From positions 1-64,000 of the forward strand of contig CBDFGS010000008.1 of the NCBI GenBank assembly GCA_965247255.1: 64,000 nucleotides of DNA. Direction: 5' to 3'. Positions 33,821 through 42,316 of the stretch are shown here, piece after piece. The notes beneath the pieces were generated by a model. That model was given only the letters and a program-made list of their open reading frames with translations, did not search any database and was not told the DNA's origin. Source of the DNA: CBDFGS01 sp965247255 (GTDB lineage Bacteria > Chloroflexota > Dehalococcoidia > Lucifugimonadales > CAUZJF01). Each line of letters starts with the position of its first letter. Position 1 is the first letter of the stretch. A program made the translations under genes and the position numbers.

Positions 33821-34816
33821 ATGGTCTCCACATATTCTACCACCCCCCAGGCGGCAATCCAAGAACCGCCTATCGTCAAAGAGCTTGCCGCTCTCTTCTC
33901 CCGCCTCGACGACTCCGAACTGCTGAAGACCCTTACCGGCCCTGCCCGTCGCGGCCCCAAGGGCTACGATATGACCATCCTTTGGCGGTGCGTCGTCACC
34001 AAGCACCACCTTGGCCTGCCCTCTACGGCGGCGTTGATACGCACTCTGCACCAAAATCCCTTTGTTGCGCGGGCGTGCGGCATTGGTTCGCCTGAAAACA
34101 TCCCCCACAAAGCAACCTTCAGCCGGTTTTACCTGCGGCTGTCCAAGCGGTTCACGTTGTTCGAGTTGAAGAACGTCTCTAGGTCGCTGGTACGGCGGCA
34201 TTACGGGGAGCTTCCGGCGTTTGGAGAACGGGTAGCGCTGGACAGCACGACTTTGAAGGGTTGGGTAAATGGTGGCAAGCCGAAGCAGTCCGACCCCGAC
34301 GCTGGCTGGTCTGTCAAGAAGAACAGCCACGCCCGCACCGAGTACACCCTCGGCTACAAGCTGCACCTGCTGGTAGATTGTGAGTCGGAGCTCCCGATAG
34401 CGGCTAATGTGAGCGCGAGGAACGTCCACGACGCTAAACGGGCGTCGAGGGTGCTCTCGGAGGCACGATACACCGACAGCCGCCACTTCAAGCCGCGCTA
34501 CGTCATGGCCGACAAAGGCTACTCCAGTAAAGACCTGTTCCGGCTCGTCCGGCAGCAGTATTTGTCGAATCCCGTCATCGACCTGAATGCTGCCCACAAG
34601 AAGCTGGCTGCGAAGCATGGGGAAGAACAGAAGTTGCCTGAGTGGAAGGCGCTCTACTCGCAGAGGCAGGCCGTGGAGCGGTGCTTCAGCGGGCTCAAAG
34701 GGCTCAGGTCGCTGAACCACATCACGTTGCAGGGACGGGCGAAGGTTACCGTGCATTGCTACTTGTCCCTGATTGCGATGCAGGCTCAACCGCCTCTATC
34801 TTCGATTCCAACTTAA
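33821..34816 (+). CDS. IS5/IS1182-like DDE transposase
   Basis: This 331-residue transposase has an N-terminal DUF772-like helical domain (GYDMTILWRCVVTKHHLGLPSTAALI) and a DDE_Tnp_1 core. The first Asp is in ERVALDSTTLKGW, the second in RYVMADKGYSSKDLF and the Glu in QRQAVERCFSGLKGLRSL. It looks full length. I could not find matching terminal inverted repeats within 250 bp on either side, so the element's limits are unknown. Its 3' end overlaps the C-terminal end of a proteasome-like frame on the other strand, suggesting that it also inserted into or next to that gene. Confidence 0.88.
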   Translation: MVSTYSTTPQAAIQEPPIVKELAALFSRLDDSELLKTLTGPARRGPKGYDMTILWRCVVTKHHLGLPSTAALIRTLHQNPFVARACGIGSPENIPHKATFSRFYLRLSKRFTLFELKNVSRSLVRRHYGELPAFGERVALDSTTLKGWVNGGKPKQSDPDAGWSVKKNSHARTEYTLGYKLHLLVDCESELPIAANVSARNVHDAKRASRVLSEARYTDSRHFKPRYVMADKGYSSKDLFRLVRQQYLSNPVIDLNAAHKKLAAKHGEEQKLPEWKALYSQRQAVERCFSGLKGLRSLNHITLQGRAKVTVHCYLSLIAMQAQPPLSSIPT

Positions 34817-35348
34817 AGGCGGTCTCGATACCCTCCCGTGTGATTCTCCAGCATTCAACTGGCGGCCCACAATTCGGCGCAAATGAGATTGCCCCACGGA
34901 GGATTATCTCCATCGCCTGCTGGCCGAATTTATGACCCGCGATGAACAATGTATTTATTGCTGCCACGGCCCACGGGTAGCCAGTCCCAATTGCAGCGAA
35001 TCTGACATCAATGTGTGAGAGATAGCGTCCGTCTTCGCTTAATGTATAGATATCCGGCTGTCCATTGACCCAACCTGCCATAAGACATTCTCCTAGGAAA
35101 CCCTCGGATAGTTTTTCTTCTGCAATATCCGCCTGGGCGACATCATTCGTCAATCGGCGCTGCTCACCATTAAGGACGCTGAGTGCGTCACTGGCATCGT
35201 GGGCAAACTCAGCCCAAGACTTTGTCTCTAAATCATATCCCTGCGCCCAGTCGCTAAACCCATCGCTACCAATCTGTGGGTTGCCAGCAGCTCCCCAGGC
35301 AACAGGCTTGTCTTGGACTTTACCTAGCTTGTCTCGTTGACTCTTTAG
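34746..35348 (-). pseudogene. Proteasome-like Ntn-hydrolase, C-terminal part (interrupted by IS1380)
   Basis: This frame encodes LKSQRDKLGKVQDKPVAWGAAGNPQIG and later GECLMAGWVNGQPDIYTLSEDGRYLSHIDVRFAAIGTGYPWAVAAI, the pattern of 20S-proteasome/HslV-type Ntn hydrolases. It lacks its own start because the N-terminal codons lie 1.7 kb away beyond the IS1380-family element. Joining codon 28 of the upstream part to the leucine codon here, through one copy of the TTTAG target repeat, gives one continuous 228-residue frame. The extreme C-terminus runs into the neighbouring transposase gene and may not be native. Confidence 0.85.
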
Positions 35349-37064
35349 CCCGAATCCACCGAAGGACACCGATGGACGGCGTGAGGAAAGCGGAAGGGGG
35401 GGTGAGGGAGCTACAGGGGAAATAGCCTGGGTTCCATTTGGGGTAGGGAGGTCGGCGGACGGTCTTCATCGCCGCACAGGGGCCCCTATGGCCGTCTGCG
35501 GGAGCTGCGATGCGGGGGATGGCGAGAGAATACGCAGCAGGGAACTCTCTCGGACCGGGCTGGCGCGAGTCTGCGGGGATCTTCGGTTGTCCGGTGGGTG
35601 GGTCGCCGACGGTGCCGTCAGGCCGGGAGTGGAATGGCTCGCAGCCGGGCCAAGGCGCGGCTGAACTTCTCAGCCCAAGGCCAGCGATCCGGAAGATGCA
35701 GGGTCAACCGGCGTGCCGAGCGGGTGAGCCGTCCGGCTAGGGAGAAGAACCGCCGCCGGAGGGTCTTGGTGGTGGCTATCCGCTCTCCCAGACCGATCCG
35801 CGCCGTCCAGCGGGCCAGGTTGTGGGCCATCGTCTGGACGGCCAGCCAGGCGCCGTTGGCGGCGAAGCGGCCCGAGGGGAGATGGTTCAGCCCGACGCCG
35901 TACTTGAGGTCGCGTATGGCATTCTCGATCTCGGCGTGGCGGCGATGGTCAGCCTCCAGTTCGAGCAACTCCCCGTCCCGGTCGGTGATGAAGCCGTGAT
36001 AACTGTATTTGGCGAAGAGGGCCAGTTGGGAACCGGGCGTCGGCTTCACCCGCCGGACGATGAGCCGTACCGGCGCGGCGTCTGCCTCGGCCTGGAAGGG
36101 GGTGCAGGTGATCTCGGCCACATCGGCGGCACCGTCCATCCAGTAAGGAATCGGCGTCCAGGCATCTTCGGGTATCGCCTCGATGAGATTGTGCAGGCTT
36201 TTGTGCTGGCGGATGGTGATGGAGTAGCGGACATTGATCCGGCGGCAGACGGCGACCACGGCGTGGGTATAGAAGCCGCTGTCGGCACGCATGGTGAGCT
36301 GCCCGCTGGCCCCGCCGTAGCGAACCCGGCTCACCGTTTCACGCAGGAAGTGGGCGGCGCCGCGAGCGGTGTTGGCCCGGCCCTCGCGCAGCCGGGCCAT
36401 CAGCACGTCGCCTGTGCCGGCGGCGACGGCCAACAGCGGGTGATAGCCCCGCTTGCCGGTATAGCCGTGGTGGCGTGCGCCCTCCTTGGCCAGTCCGTAG
36501 GTCTCGCAGATGGTGGAGTCCAGGTCAATGGTCAGGGGCCCGTCGCCGGGTCCCGCCCCGGCCTGCCAAGCCCGGGCCAGCAACTCGCGGCTCACCCGGT
36601 CGAGTTGACGGACGTGGCCCCACCGGAAGCTGCGCAGGAAGGTGCCCAGGGTGGATGGCGCCTTCACCGTGCCGCCCAGGGTGCTGGCCGTCCCCCCGGT
36701 GCGCAACACATCGGCGTCGTCAATGCAGTCGCCCCCAGCCAGCGCAGACGCCACCAGCGTCATCATCTTGTCGCTCGTGTTCGCCCGCCCCGGGGCATCG
36801 CCCAGGTCGAGGCGCTGCCGGACGAGTTCGGGCAGGCCGAGGTGCCGCGCCAGGGTGGCCGGAAGGAGCAGCCCGGCATTGGCCACCAAGCGGCGGTCGT
36901 CGAAGGTGATTTGGATTCGGTCGGGGTGGTTGCGTGGCAGCATCTATTGGGTGCTCCTTTTCCAGGGTCTGTTTTTTGCTACAAAACCATTATCCCAGAA
37001 GCACAGGAGCACCTTCTTGCTGCTTCAGGACGCTAACCCGACGCCCTCCTTCGGTGGATTCGGG
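35349..37064 (-). mobile_element. Complete IS1380-family element (1716 bp) with TTTAG target repeat
   Basis: The ends are 18-bp perfect inverted repeats (CCCGAATCCACCGAAGGA at the left, its complement at the right). Five-base direct repeats TTTAG flank it at 35344-35348 and 37065-37069. It carries one minus-strand transposase gene. The insertion splits a proteasome-like gene and lies in the same orientation as it. Perfect ends and target repeats indicate a recent insertion. Confidence 0.95.
35618..36943 (-). CDS. IS1380-family transposase
   Basis: This 441-residue transposase shows the IS1380 DDE core: the first Asp in PLTIDLDSTICETYG, the second in LTMRADSGFYTHAVV, and the Glu in RHAEIENAIRDLKYGVGL. 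The opening DDRRLVANAGLLLPATLARHLGLPELV and the C-terminal ANGAWLAVQTMAHNLARW are also family features. The length is normal and no stop interrupts it. It is the only gene of the element bounded at 35349 and 37064. Confidence 0.96.
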   Translation of the reverse strand: MLPRNHPDRIQITFDDRRLVANAGLLLPATLARHLGLPELVRQRLDLGDAPGRANTSDKMMTLVASALAGGDCIDDADVLRTGGTASTLGGTVKAPSTLGTFLRSFRWGHVRQLDRVSRELLARAWQAGAGPGDGPLTIDLDSTICETYGLAKEGARHHGYTGKRGYHPLLAVAAGTGDVLMARLREGRANTARGAAHFLRETVSRVRYGGASGQLTMRADSGFYTHAVVAVCRRINVRYSITIRQHKSLHNLIEAIPEDAWTPIPYWMDGAADVAEITCTPFQAEADAAPVRLIVRRVKPTPGSQLALFAKYSYHGFITDRDGELLELEADHRRHAEIENAIRDLKYGVGLNHLPSGRFAANGAWLAVQTMAHNLARWTARIGLGERIATTKTLRRRFFSLAGRLTRSARRLTLHLPDRWPWAEKFSRALARLRAIPLPA

Positions 37065-37153
37065 TTTAGTCCCTCAGCCGTTGAAGTCGCTTCACCATCG
37101 GCGGCCAAAAGTATCGAGCCCTTACTCTCCAGCATCGCCACTACGATGGTCAT
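37065..37153 (-). pseudogene. Proteasome-like Ntn-hydrolase, N-terminal part (interrupted by IS1380)
   Basis: The minus strand encodes MTIVVAMLESKGSILLAADG, then EATSTAEGL, which is the start of a proteasome beta/HslV-type protein. The Thr directly after Met would be the N-terminal nucleophile after Met removal, and AADGEAT contains the conserved Asp. A GGGAG ribosome site lies about 10 bases upstream of the ATG. The frame is broken after codon 28 by the IS1380-family element and resumes in phase at 35348. On restoration a lysine falls near position 29 or 34, where the catalytic Lys33 is expected. Confidence 0.85.
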
Positions 37154-37314
37154 CGGCTTTCTCCCAAGAGAAGATGCTAGCATTCTAGCCCACCCTCAAA
37201 GGAGAAATATGCAACTTCCTCCCTTGACATTGTAGCTGTGCGGGGCTAGATTTAAGGGTAGCGTTAGCACTCGCGCCACCCGATTGCTACCTCCATCCAG
37301 AAAGGTTATCTCCT

Positions 37315-37623
37315 TTGCCACGCTACGATTACGAGTGCACGGCCTGCGGACACCGGTTCGAGCTCAAGCAGAGTTTCGCGTCGGAGCCGGTCGCTACATG
37401 TCCCGAATGCCAGAGCGCAGCACGGCGTGTCATCCACTCGGTACCTGTAGTGTTCAAAGGCAGCGGCTGGTATGTGAACGACTACGGTAAGGGCCGAGGC
37501 CCCGGCGCGGCGGAGGGTAAGGACTCGGAGAAAGAGACGAAGGAGAAGACCGAATCGAGCTCCAAGTCGGACTCCGACTCCAAGGACTCTAAGCCCAAGA
37601 AGAAGGCGAAGGCCAAGAGCTAG
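37315..37623 (+). CDS. FmdB-family zinc-ribbon protein
   Basis: This 102-residue protein begins with the FmdB-type ribbon PRYDYECTACGHRFELKQSF...ATCPECQSAARRVIHSVP, with CxxC pairs at about residues 8-11 and 29-32 as likely zinc ligands. A short hydrophobic-aromatic FKGSGWYVNDYG segment and a highly charged Ser/Lys/Asp-rich tail follow. The family is widespread and thought to be regulatory, with no proven reaction. The start is TTG at 37315 with AAAGG upstream. dtd begins 14 bp after its stop, so the two are probably one operon. Confidence 0.9.
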   Translation: MPRYDYECTACGHRFELKQSFASEPVATCPECQSAARRVIHSVPVVFKGSGWYVNDYGKGRGPGAAEGKDSEKETKEKTESSSKSDSDSKDSKPKKKAKAKS

Positions 37624-37637
37624 AGAACCCCAACACA

Positions 37638-38102
37638 TTGCGCGCACTCGTCCAACGCGTCTCCCAGGCGTCGGTGAACATCGAGGGCGAGGCAGCCCGG
37701 AGCATAGGGGCCGGTCTCGTGGTCCTGGTGGGCGTCGGGCGTGACGACAGTGACGAAGACGCCGCTTACATAGTCGACAAGACCGTCAACCTGCGGATAT
37801 TCGACGACGAGGACGGCAGGTTCAACTACTCGGCCCTGGACAAAGGGGCCGAGCTTTTGGTTATCAGCCAGTTCACCCTCTACGCCAATACTCGCAAGGG
37901 CAGGCGCCCCAGCTTCACCGAGGCGGCCCGTCCCGAAGACGCCGAAGCCCTCTTCCAACGCACGCTCGACCTGTTCGCCGCCACGGGGCTCAGGGTCGAG
38001 ACGGGCAGGTTCCAGGCCGACATGAGCGTCGAAATCCACAACGACGGGCCTGTGACCATCTCCCTGGACTCGGCCGACCAGGAGCGCTCACGGCGCGGCT
38101 AG
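37638..38102 (+). CDS. dtd: D-aminoacyl-tRNA deacylase
   Basis: This 154-residue enzyme hydrolyses D-amino acids (and glycine mischarged on tRNA-Ala) from tRNA. It carries the DTD signatures MRALVQRVSQASV, the SQFTLYANTRKGRRPSF motif that holds the conserved SQxT, and the cross-subunit NDGPVTISLDS near the C-terminus (G-P-V/T). The start codon is TTG, immediately preceding the family's first residues. It lies directly after fmdB on the plus strand and converges with the propeller gene at 38199. Confidence 0.96.
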   Translation: MRALVQRVSQASVNIEGEAARSIGAGLVVLVGVGRDDSDEDAAYIVDKTVNLRIFDDEDGRFNYSALDKGAELLVISQFTLYANTRKGRRPSFTEAARPEDAEALFQRTLDLFAATGLRVETGRFQADMSVEIHNDGPVTISLDSADQERSRRG

Positions 38103-38198
38103 GCCGGGCGGACTGCTGGACGCATCCCGGTCCGTGGTACTCCCATGCTAGCTCTCAAGCGGACGATGCCGCCCTCCGATAGTCGCAGCGTTTCTGGC

Positions 38199-39512
38199 TC
38201 ACCTCGGCGACCAGAACGCCAGTACCCCGTCGCCGACCTCTCGGGTCCACGAGCGCCGCTCGGCGGACACGACGATAACCTTGCTGCGTTGCTGCTGAAG
38301 CCCAGAAGACACCGTGTCGGCCCCGCCGGGAAATGTTCCTGCGAGGACCAGCGCCGTGCTGTCCGGAGACCATAGCTGATGAGAGTGGGCGAACTGGTCG
38401 AAGAACTGGAGCATCGTCAGCTGCTCCGCGGATGGAATGAAGCTCAGAAGCGGCCAGCTAACCCCCTCCTCGACGTCCAGAATGTTCAGGCGAAGTACGT
38501 CCCTTTCACTCGTGAGGGTCAGATACGCGATCTTCGCGCTGTCAGGCGACCACATGAAAGCTACGATCGGGCCTCGAAGGTCCACGGTCTGTTCGGTCCC
38601 GCTGGCGCCATACAGCCCGACGTGCTGGTAGACCGTGAGCCCGAGCGGCACGTAGTGGAAGATCACGGCCGGCCGCGTAACAGCGATGAACTCGCCGTCT
38701 GGCGACCACGAGAACACGGCCCCCTGGGGAACGCTATCGATCACATCGGGACGCCTCGCACCGGTCCTGGTGACGTATAGCGTGTAACCCTCTTGTTCGT
38801 CCCCGGAGACTACGGTGACCTCGTCGCCGGTCGGCATCCAGGCCGGTACCCGGTAACCGAGTCCCCCGGGGACCAGGAACGGCTCCGGGAGCCCGTCCTT
38901 CTCGAAGTCCATGACGTAGTGGTCGAGACCGCGGTGGACCATGAGAAACCGGGAGCTGGCGGACCATGCCATCCATAGCGGGCCCGATTCGAGGACAGCT
39001 TCAGGACCGACCCGGTCCGTCAGGTCGTCGAGATACAGCCTCATTGGCCCCTCTGTAGTCCCAACGAATGCCACGCGTCTGCCGTTCGGCGACCAGTAAA
39101 TGTAATGTGGCGCGCCGTTGGCGACGAGGTTCGTTACACCGGGCTCGCCCTGGTGTAACTCACGCAGCTTCCCGCTGACGGTGTTGAGGGAGTAGAGGTT
39201 TGCTTGCCGGTCTCCGTTCTCAAGCCGCACGACGCCGGAGAAAGCGAGCTTGTATGCGTCCGGTGACCACGTTGGCCAGGTGTAGAAACCGTCGTCGCGC
39301 GTCAGCCTGCGCTCGTCGGACCCGTCCGGCCTCACCGACCAGATCTGACCTTGGTTGTCGACGTAGGCGATGCGGTCCACGCCGGCGAGGGGTGGCAGGG
39401 GCGTCCCAGATGATGATGTGCCGCCGTGTCCCCCGACCACGGCCGTCACCACCAGCAAGGACGTCAGTAGCAGTACGAAAGCGTAGAGTCTGAGCTGATC
39501 CCTGGGTGCCAT
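38199..39512 (-). CDS. Membrane-anchored PD40/TolB-like propeller protein
   Basis: This 437-residue protein has an N-terminal hydrophobic helix (LYAFVLLLTSLLVVTAVVGG) followed by PD40-type blades with variable motifs: PTWSPDAYKLAF, YWSPNGRRVAF, MAWSASSRFLM, SWSPDGEFIAV, MWSPDSAKIAY and LWSPDSTALVL. It is likely exported and anchored. It is a distant relative of the protein at 27253-28554. The start at 39512 is chosen because it precedes the signal helix; GAGGGA lies very close to this ATG, so an upstream GTG near 39530 is also possible. Function is unknown. Confidence 0.8.
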   Translation of the reverse strand: MAPRDQLRLYAFVLLLTSLLVVTAVVGGHGGTSSSGTPLPPLAGVDRIAYVDNQGQIWSVRPDGSDERRLTRDDGFYTWPTWSPDAYKLAFSGVVRLENGDRQANLYSLNTVSGKLRELHQGEPGVTNLVANGAPHYIYWSPNGRRVAFVGTTEGPMRLYLDDLTDRVGPEAVLESGPLWMAWSASSRFLMVHRGLDHYVMDFEKDGLPEPFLVPGGLGYRVPAWMPTGDEVTVVSGDEQEGYTLYVTRTGARRPDVIDSVPQGAVFSWSPDGEFIAVTRPAVIFHYVPLGLTVYQHVGLYGASGTEQTVDLRGPIVAFMWSPDSAKIAYLTLTSERDVLRLNILDVEEGVSWPLLSFIPSAEQLTMLQFFDQFAHSHQLWSPDSTALVLAGTFPGGADTVSSGLQQQRSKVIVVSAERRSWTREVGDGVLAFWSPR

Positions 39513-39590
39513 TCCCTCGCTACCACACACCCCCTCCGTCGGACGACGCAACCATCGCGCGGGGGATTCCCCCCTGGCGCTCAGACGATA

Positions 39591-40484
39591 CTAGGTTATC
39601 TCGAGACTAAAGTCGAGTGCTCTGGCAGAGTGAGTCAGCGCTCCCACCGAGACCATGTCCACGCCTGTTTCGGCCGCCGCCCGGACGTTGCCGAGACTGA
39701 TCCCGCCGGAGGCCTCGGTCAAGGCCCGGCCTTTCGCCATCGCCACAGCTTCGGCCATCTCTTCCAGCGGCATGTTGTCGAGGAGCAAGATGTCAGCCCC
39801 TGCGTCAAGCGCCTCCTTGGCCTGCTGCAGGTCTTCCACCTCAACCTCGACCTTGAGCCGATGCGGCGCGTTTGACTTGACCGTCTCGACTACTTCGCGG
39901 AGCCCGGACCCCACTCGCTCCATCGCCTTGATGTGATTGTCTTTAACAAGGATTCCGTCCCCCAGGCCCATGCGGTGGTTGCGGCCGCCACCAACCCTCA
40001 CAGCGTACTTCTCCAGGACGCGATGGCCGGGGGTGGTCTTGCGAGTATCCAGCAGCGGTACCCCCGAGCCATCGAGGGCGTCGACGTACCTCCTGGTCTC
40101 GGTCGCCACGCCGCTGAGACGCTGCAGGAAGTTGATAGCAGTCCGCTCGGCCTTGAGAATCGACGCGACCTTGCCCTCGACCTCCGCCACAATGTCGCCT
40201 TCGTCCCCGCGGCCGGCGTCGTGGGGCTGCAGCTCGGAACCATCGGGCAAGAGCTTGCGAGTCTTTAGCGTCGGGTCGAAGCGTCGAAACACGAAAAGGG
40301 CAACGTCTATGCCGGCCAGCAATCCGGGAGCCCGTGCCGCCACGGCCGCTGATCCGCGCAGGTCCGCCGGTATGACACCGTCCGTGGTAACGTCGCCGCC
40401 GTCACCGAGGTCCTCAGAGAGGGCCTCGTCTACGAGCGCCTCGATCTGGGGCGTTATGGGAGGTTGAATCGCGTCGTGTGCCAT
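39591..40484 (-). CDS. nadC: Nicotinate-nucleotide pyrophosphorylase (carboxylating)
   Basis: This 297-residue quinolinate phosphoribosyltransferase makes nicotinate mononucleotide in NAD synthesis. It shows EDLGDGGDVTTDGVIP near the N-terminus, ERTAINFLQRLSGVATETR, LLDTRKTTPGHRVLEKYAVRVGGGRNHRMGLGDGILVKDNHI (the substrate-binding Arg/Lys and His cluster), and the EVEVEDLQQAKEALDAGADILLLDNM barrel end. All family landmarks are present and the length is normal. nadA/nadB are not in the window, so the gene is unlinked. Confidence 0.97.
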   Translation of the reverse strand: MAHDAIQPPITPQIEALVDEALSEDLGDGGDVTTDGVIPADLRGSAAVAARAPGLLAGIDVALFVFRRFDPTLKTRKLLPDGSELQPHDAGRGDEGDIVAEVEGKVASILKAERTAINFLQRLSGVATETRRYVDALDGSGVPLLDTRKTTPGHRVLEKYAVRVGGGRNHRMGLGDGILVKDNHIKAMERVGSGLREVVETVKSNAPHRLKVEVEVEDLQQAKEALDAGADILLLDNMPLEEMAEAVAMAKGRALTEASGGISLGNVRAAAETGVDMVSVGALTHSARALDFSLEIT

Positions 40485-40626
40485 GTTGTGAATCGTAGAC
40501 AGGGGGCCGCCCCGCTGGCCCGTGTTACAGTCACGAGACCGGCCAGTTCACAGCCCCTTGTTTGCGCCTATATACGGCGGAATTCTACCACGCCAACGAG
40601 GGTTGAAGGGTGCTGGAGCAATGGGA

Positions 40627-40647
40627 GGGCAGGTTTGAAACCTGCCC
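40627..40647. repeat. Palindrome GGGCAGGTTTGAAACCTGCCC
   Basis: Ten-base arms around a single G, followed by CCTACG: a shorter relative of the palindrome at 30317-30345, including the TTTGAAA centre. It lies in the intergenic region between nadC and the sigma region-4-like gene. Confidence 0.8.
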
Positions 40648-40751
40648 CTACGTGCCGAGGTGGCTGCGACATATGTAGCGGCCGTGCCTTCCGCCCGCAA
40701 GGACCACCGCGGGGGGCGACCCGATACGCTAGCCGGCGATGGGCGGCGCGA

Positions 40752-41018
40752 CTACCTCTCGGCTGCGATCGACTTCCGTAGTTTCCGCAGCGCGACGGCC
40801 TCCGTCTCGCGAACAGCACCGTCATTCGTTCCGAGGCGGAGCGCTGTTTCCGACAACGACGTTGGGGGCTCACCTGTAAGGCCAAACCGCATTCTCAACA
40901 TCTCGGTCTCTTGCTCTGACAGCGTGTTGCCGATAATCTCATCCATCCTGGTTTCCCTCACCCTGTGGGTCAGCGCGAACCACAGAACCTCATAGCCTCG
41001 CTGGATCTGTGCGTTCAA
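40752..41018 (-). CDS. Small sigma-70 region 4-like protein
   Basis: This 88-residue protein has LSEQETEMLRMRFGLTGEPPTSLSETALRLGTNDGAVRETEAVALRKLRK, which follows region 4.2 of primary sigma factors (the ERxxxxxRFGL helix and the helix-turn-helix ending in a basic ALRKLR). Regions 1-3 are absent. It may be an anti-promoter or accessory -35-binding factor, or a relic. The TTG start at 41018 has an excellent AGGAGGTGG site, which argues that it is expressed. It follows the terminator of the NYN-domain gene. Confidence 0.75.
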   Translation of the reverse strand: MNAQIQRGYEVLWFALTHRVRETRMDEIIGNTLSEQETEMLRMRFGLTGEPPTSLSETALRLGTNDGAVRETEAVALRKLRKSIAAER

Positions 41019-41053
41019 CGTCCACCTCCTCGGAGAAGTCGGCCAAGGGCAGC

Positions 41054-41078
41054 AAAAAGCCTCCCATCATGGGAGGCT
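41054..41078 (-). terminator. Intrinsic terminator of the NYN-domain gene
   Basis: AGCCTCCC and GGGAGGCT form an 8-bp perfect stem with a 5-nt loop, followed on the minus strand by TTTTTGC. It lies 75 bp after the stop of the NYN-domain gene and before the start of the sigma region-4-like gene. Confidence 0.85.
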
Positions 41079-41153
41079 ATCCTTCGTGCCGGCGGATTGT
41101 ACCATACGCCTTCTCCGCTCCTTACCGCGGGCGGAACACTGTGCGTTCGCCGG

Positions 41154-42125
41154 TCAGCCGCGGCCTGGATCACGCTCCTGTCTCCGTACCACCCTATTGC
41201 CATCACGCACCCAATTCCGACTCAGCGCCTCGCTGTGATCGATGAGACGCTGGAGGCTCTTGTACTCAGTGTCGCCAAGCCTGACGGCGCCCAGAATCGC
41301 GGCGGCAGCCTTCCCCGCCGTCGACCCCGCGATGAATCCGCCGGGCTGGTTCGCGCGAGTCTTCCACGCCGCGTCGATCTTCGGTCCCCACGCCTGCGGG
41401 TCCAGCGGCGTCCCCGACGTAACGACACTCGCGTCAGCAAGCTCCACGATCACGTCGCCTGGGCCCCTCGGCCGTCTCGCGTTGACTTCGGGCGAGGCCT
41501 CCAGGAACCTGGTGAACGTCGAGTATCCGTGGATCCTGTAATCGAACGCCGGGTCGAGCCGTTGGAGCGTCTCATGGAGCTTGCTGCCAACCACCTGTCC
41601 GTCTTCGTCCATCGCTGCCATAACCGCCCTCGTGAGCAGAGAGTCGTCGTTAGCCTTGCTTTGAGGTGGCGGCGCCTGTCCCGCCTGAGCTGTGCTTTCC
41701 CGGCCGTCCAAATACAAGAAGCGGTCGCACGCTATCACCAGGGTGCGCGGTGCGGTCGCCTTTGGGCCGGCCCCGATTACGGTCTTGCCGGCCGCTCGCA
41801 GCCTGCTTACGAGGGGGACGAAGTCGCTGTCCGTGGAAACGATTACGAAGGTGTCGACCGCCGCCTGATACAGCAGGTCCACGGCGTCGATCGCCAGGCG
41901 CAGGTCGCTTGAGTTCTTCCCAGACCGCACCGAGTGGAAAAGGTGAATCGGCTCGATGGCGAGCTCCAGGATTCGGTCCCGATGGCTCCTGGCCTCCGAC
42001 CAGTCCCCATAGGCCCTTTTCACAATGACGCGGCCGACGTCCGATATCTGGTCGAACAACCGCTGAACGGAGCTCAGTCCGACGTTCTCAAAATCGATAA
42101 GGACCGCTATCTGGCTATCAGCCAT
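41154..42125 (-). CDS. NYN-domain (LabA/DUF88) protein with OST-HTH/LOTUS domain
   Basis: This 323-residue protein pairs an N-terminal NYN (PIN-like) nuclease domain with a C-terminal OST-HTH domain. The NYN part shows IAVLIDFENVGLSS with the first acidic residues, GKNSSDLRLAIDAVDLLY with a conserved Asp, and TFVIVSTDSDFVPLVSRLRAAGKTVIG with the last Asp pair. The OST-HTH part is seen in LLTRAVMAAMDEDGQVVGSKLHETLQRLDPAFDYRIHGYSTFTRFLEA. Such proteins are predicted metal-dependent ribonucleases acting on RNA bound by the LOTUS domain. Two ATGs are adjacent; 42125 has the better spacing from AGGGGGGG. A strong terminator follows. Confidence 0.92.
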   Translation of the reverse strand: MADSQIAVLIDFENVGLSSVQRLFDQISDVGRVIVKRAYGDWSEARSHRDRILELAIEPIHLFHSVRSGKNSSDLRLAIDAVDLLYQAAVDTFVIVSTDSDFVPLVSRLRAAGKTVIGAGPKATAPRTLVIACDRFLYLDGRESTAQAGQAPPPQSKANDDSLLTRAVMAAMDEDGQVVGSKLHETLQRLDPAFDYRIHGYSTFTRFLEASPEVNARRPRGPGDVIVELADASVVTSGTPLDPQAWGPKIDAAWKTRANQPGGFIAGSTAGKAAAAILGAVRLGDTEYKSLQRLIDHSEALSRNWVRDGNRVVRRQERDPGRG

Positions 42126-42316
42126 CATCCCCCCCTAGGCGCTTTCCGGGTACGCGTAGCGCGCCGTCCATTATAGTCTGCGCACCACGGCGTGTCTCAT
42201 CAACCACTCCTCCCGAGTCCATCGCCCGCTGGTCACTTCGGCAGCCTCAGCACAGGCCTGAGCTTGTCGAAGGACTCTTCCGCGACCCACTTGGGCCTTG
42301 CCCGCCGGCTGCCAGG

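Noticed and set aside
33095..34789. 564-codon minus-strand frame
   Set aside because: It runs antisense through purL's end, the candidate RNA and the transposase, with no recognisable domain.
35822..37036. 404-codon plus-strand frame
   Set aside because: It is the antisense shadow of the IS1380 transposase, a common artefact in GC-rich genes.
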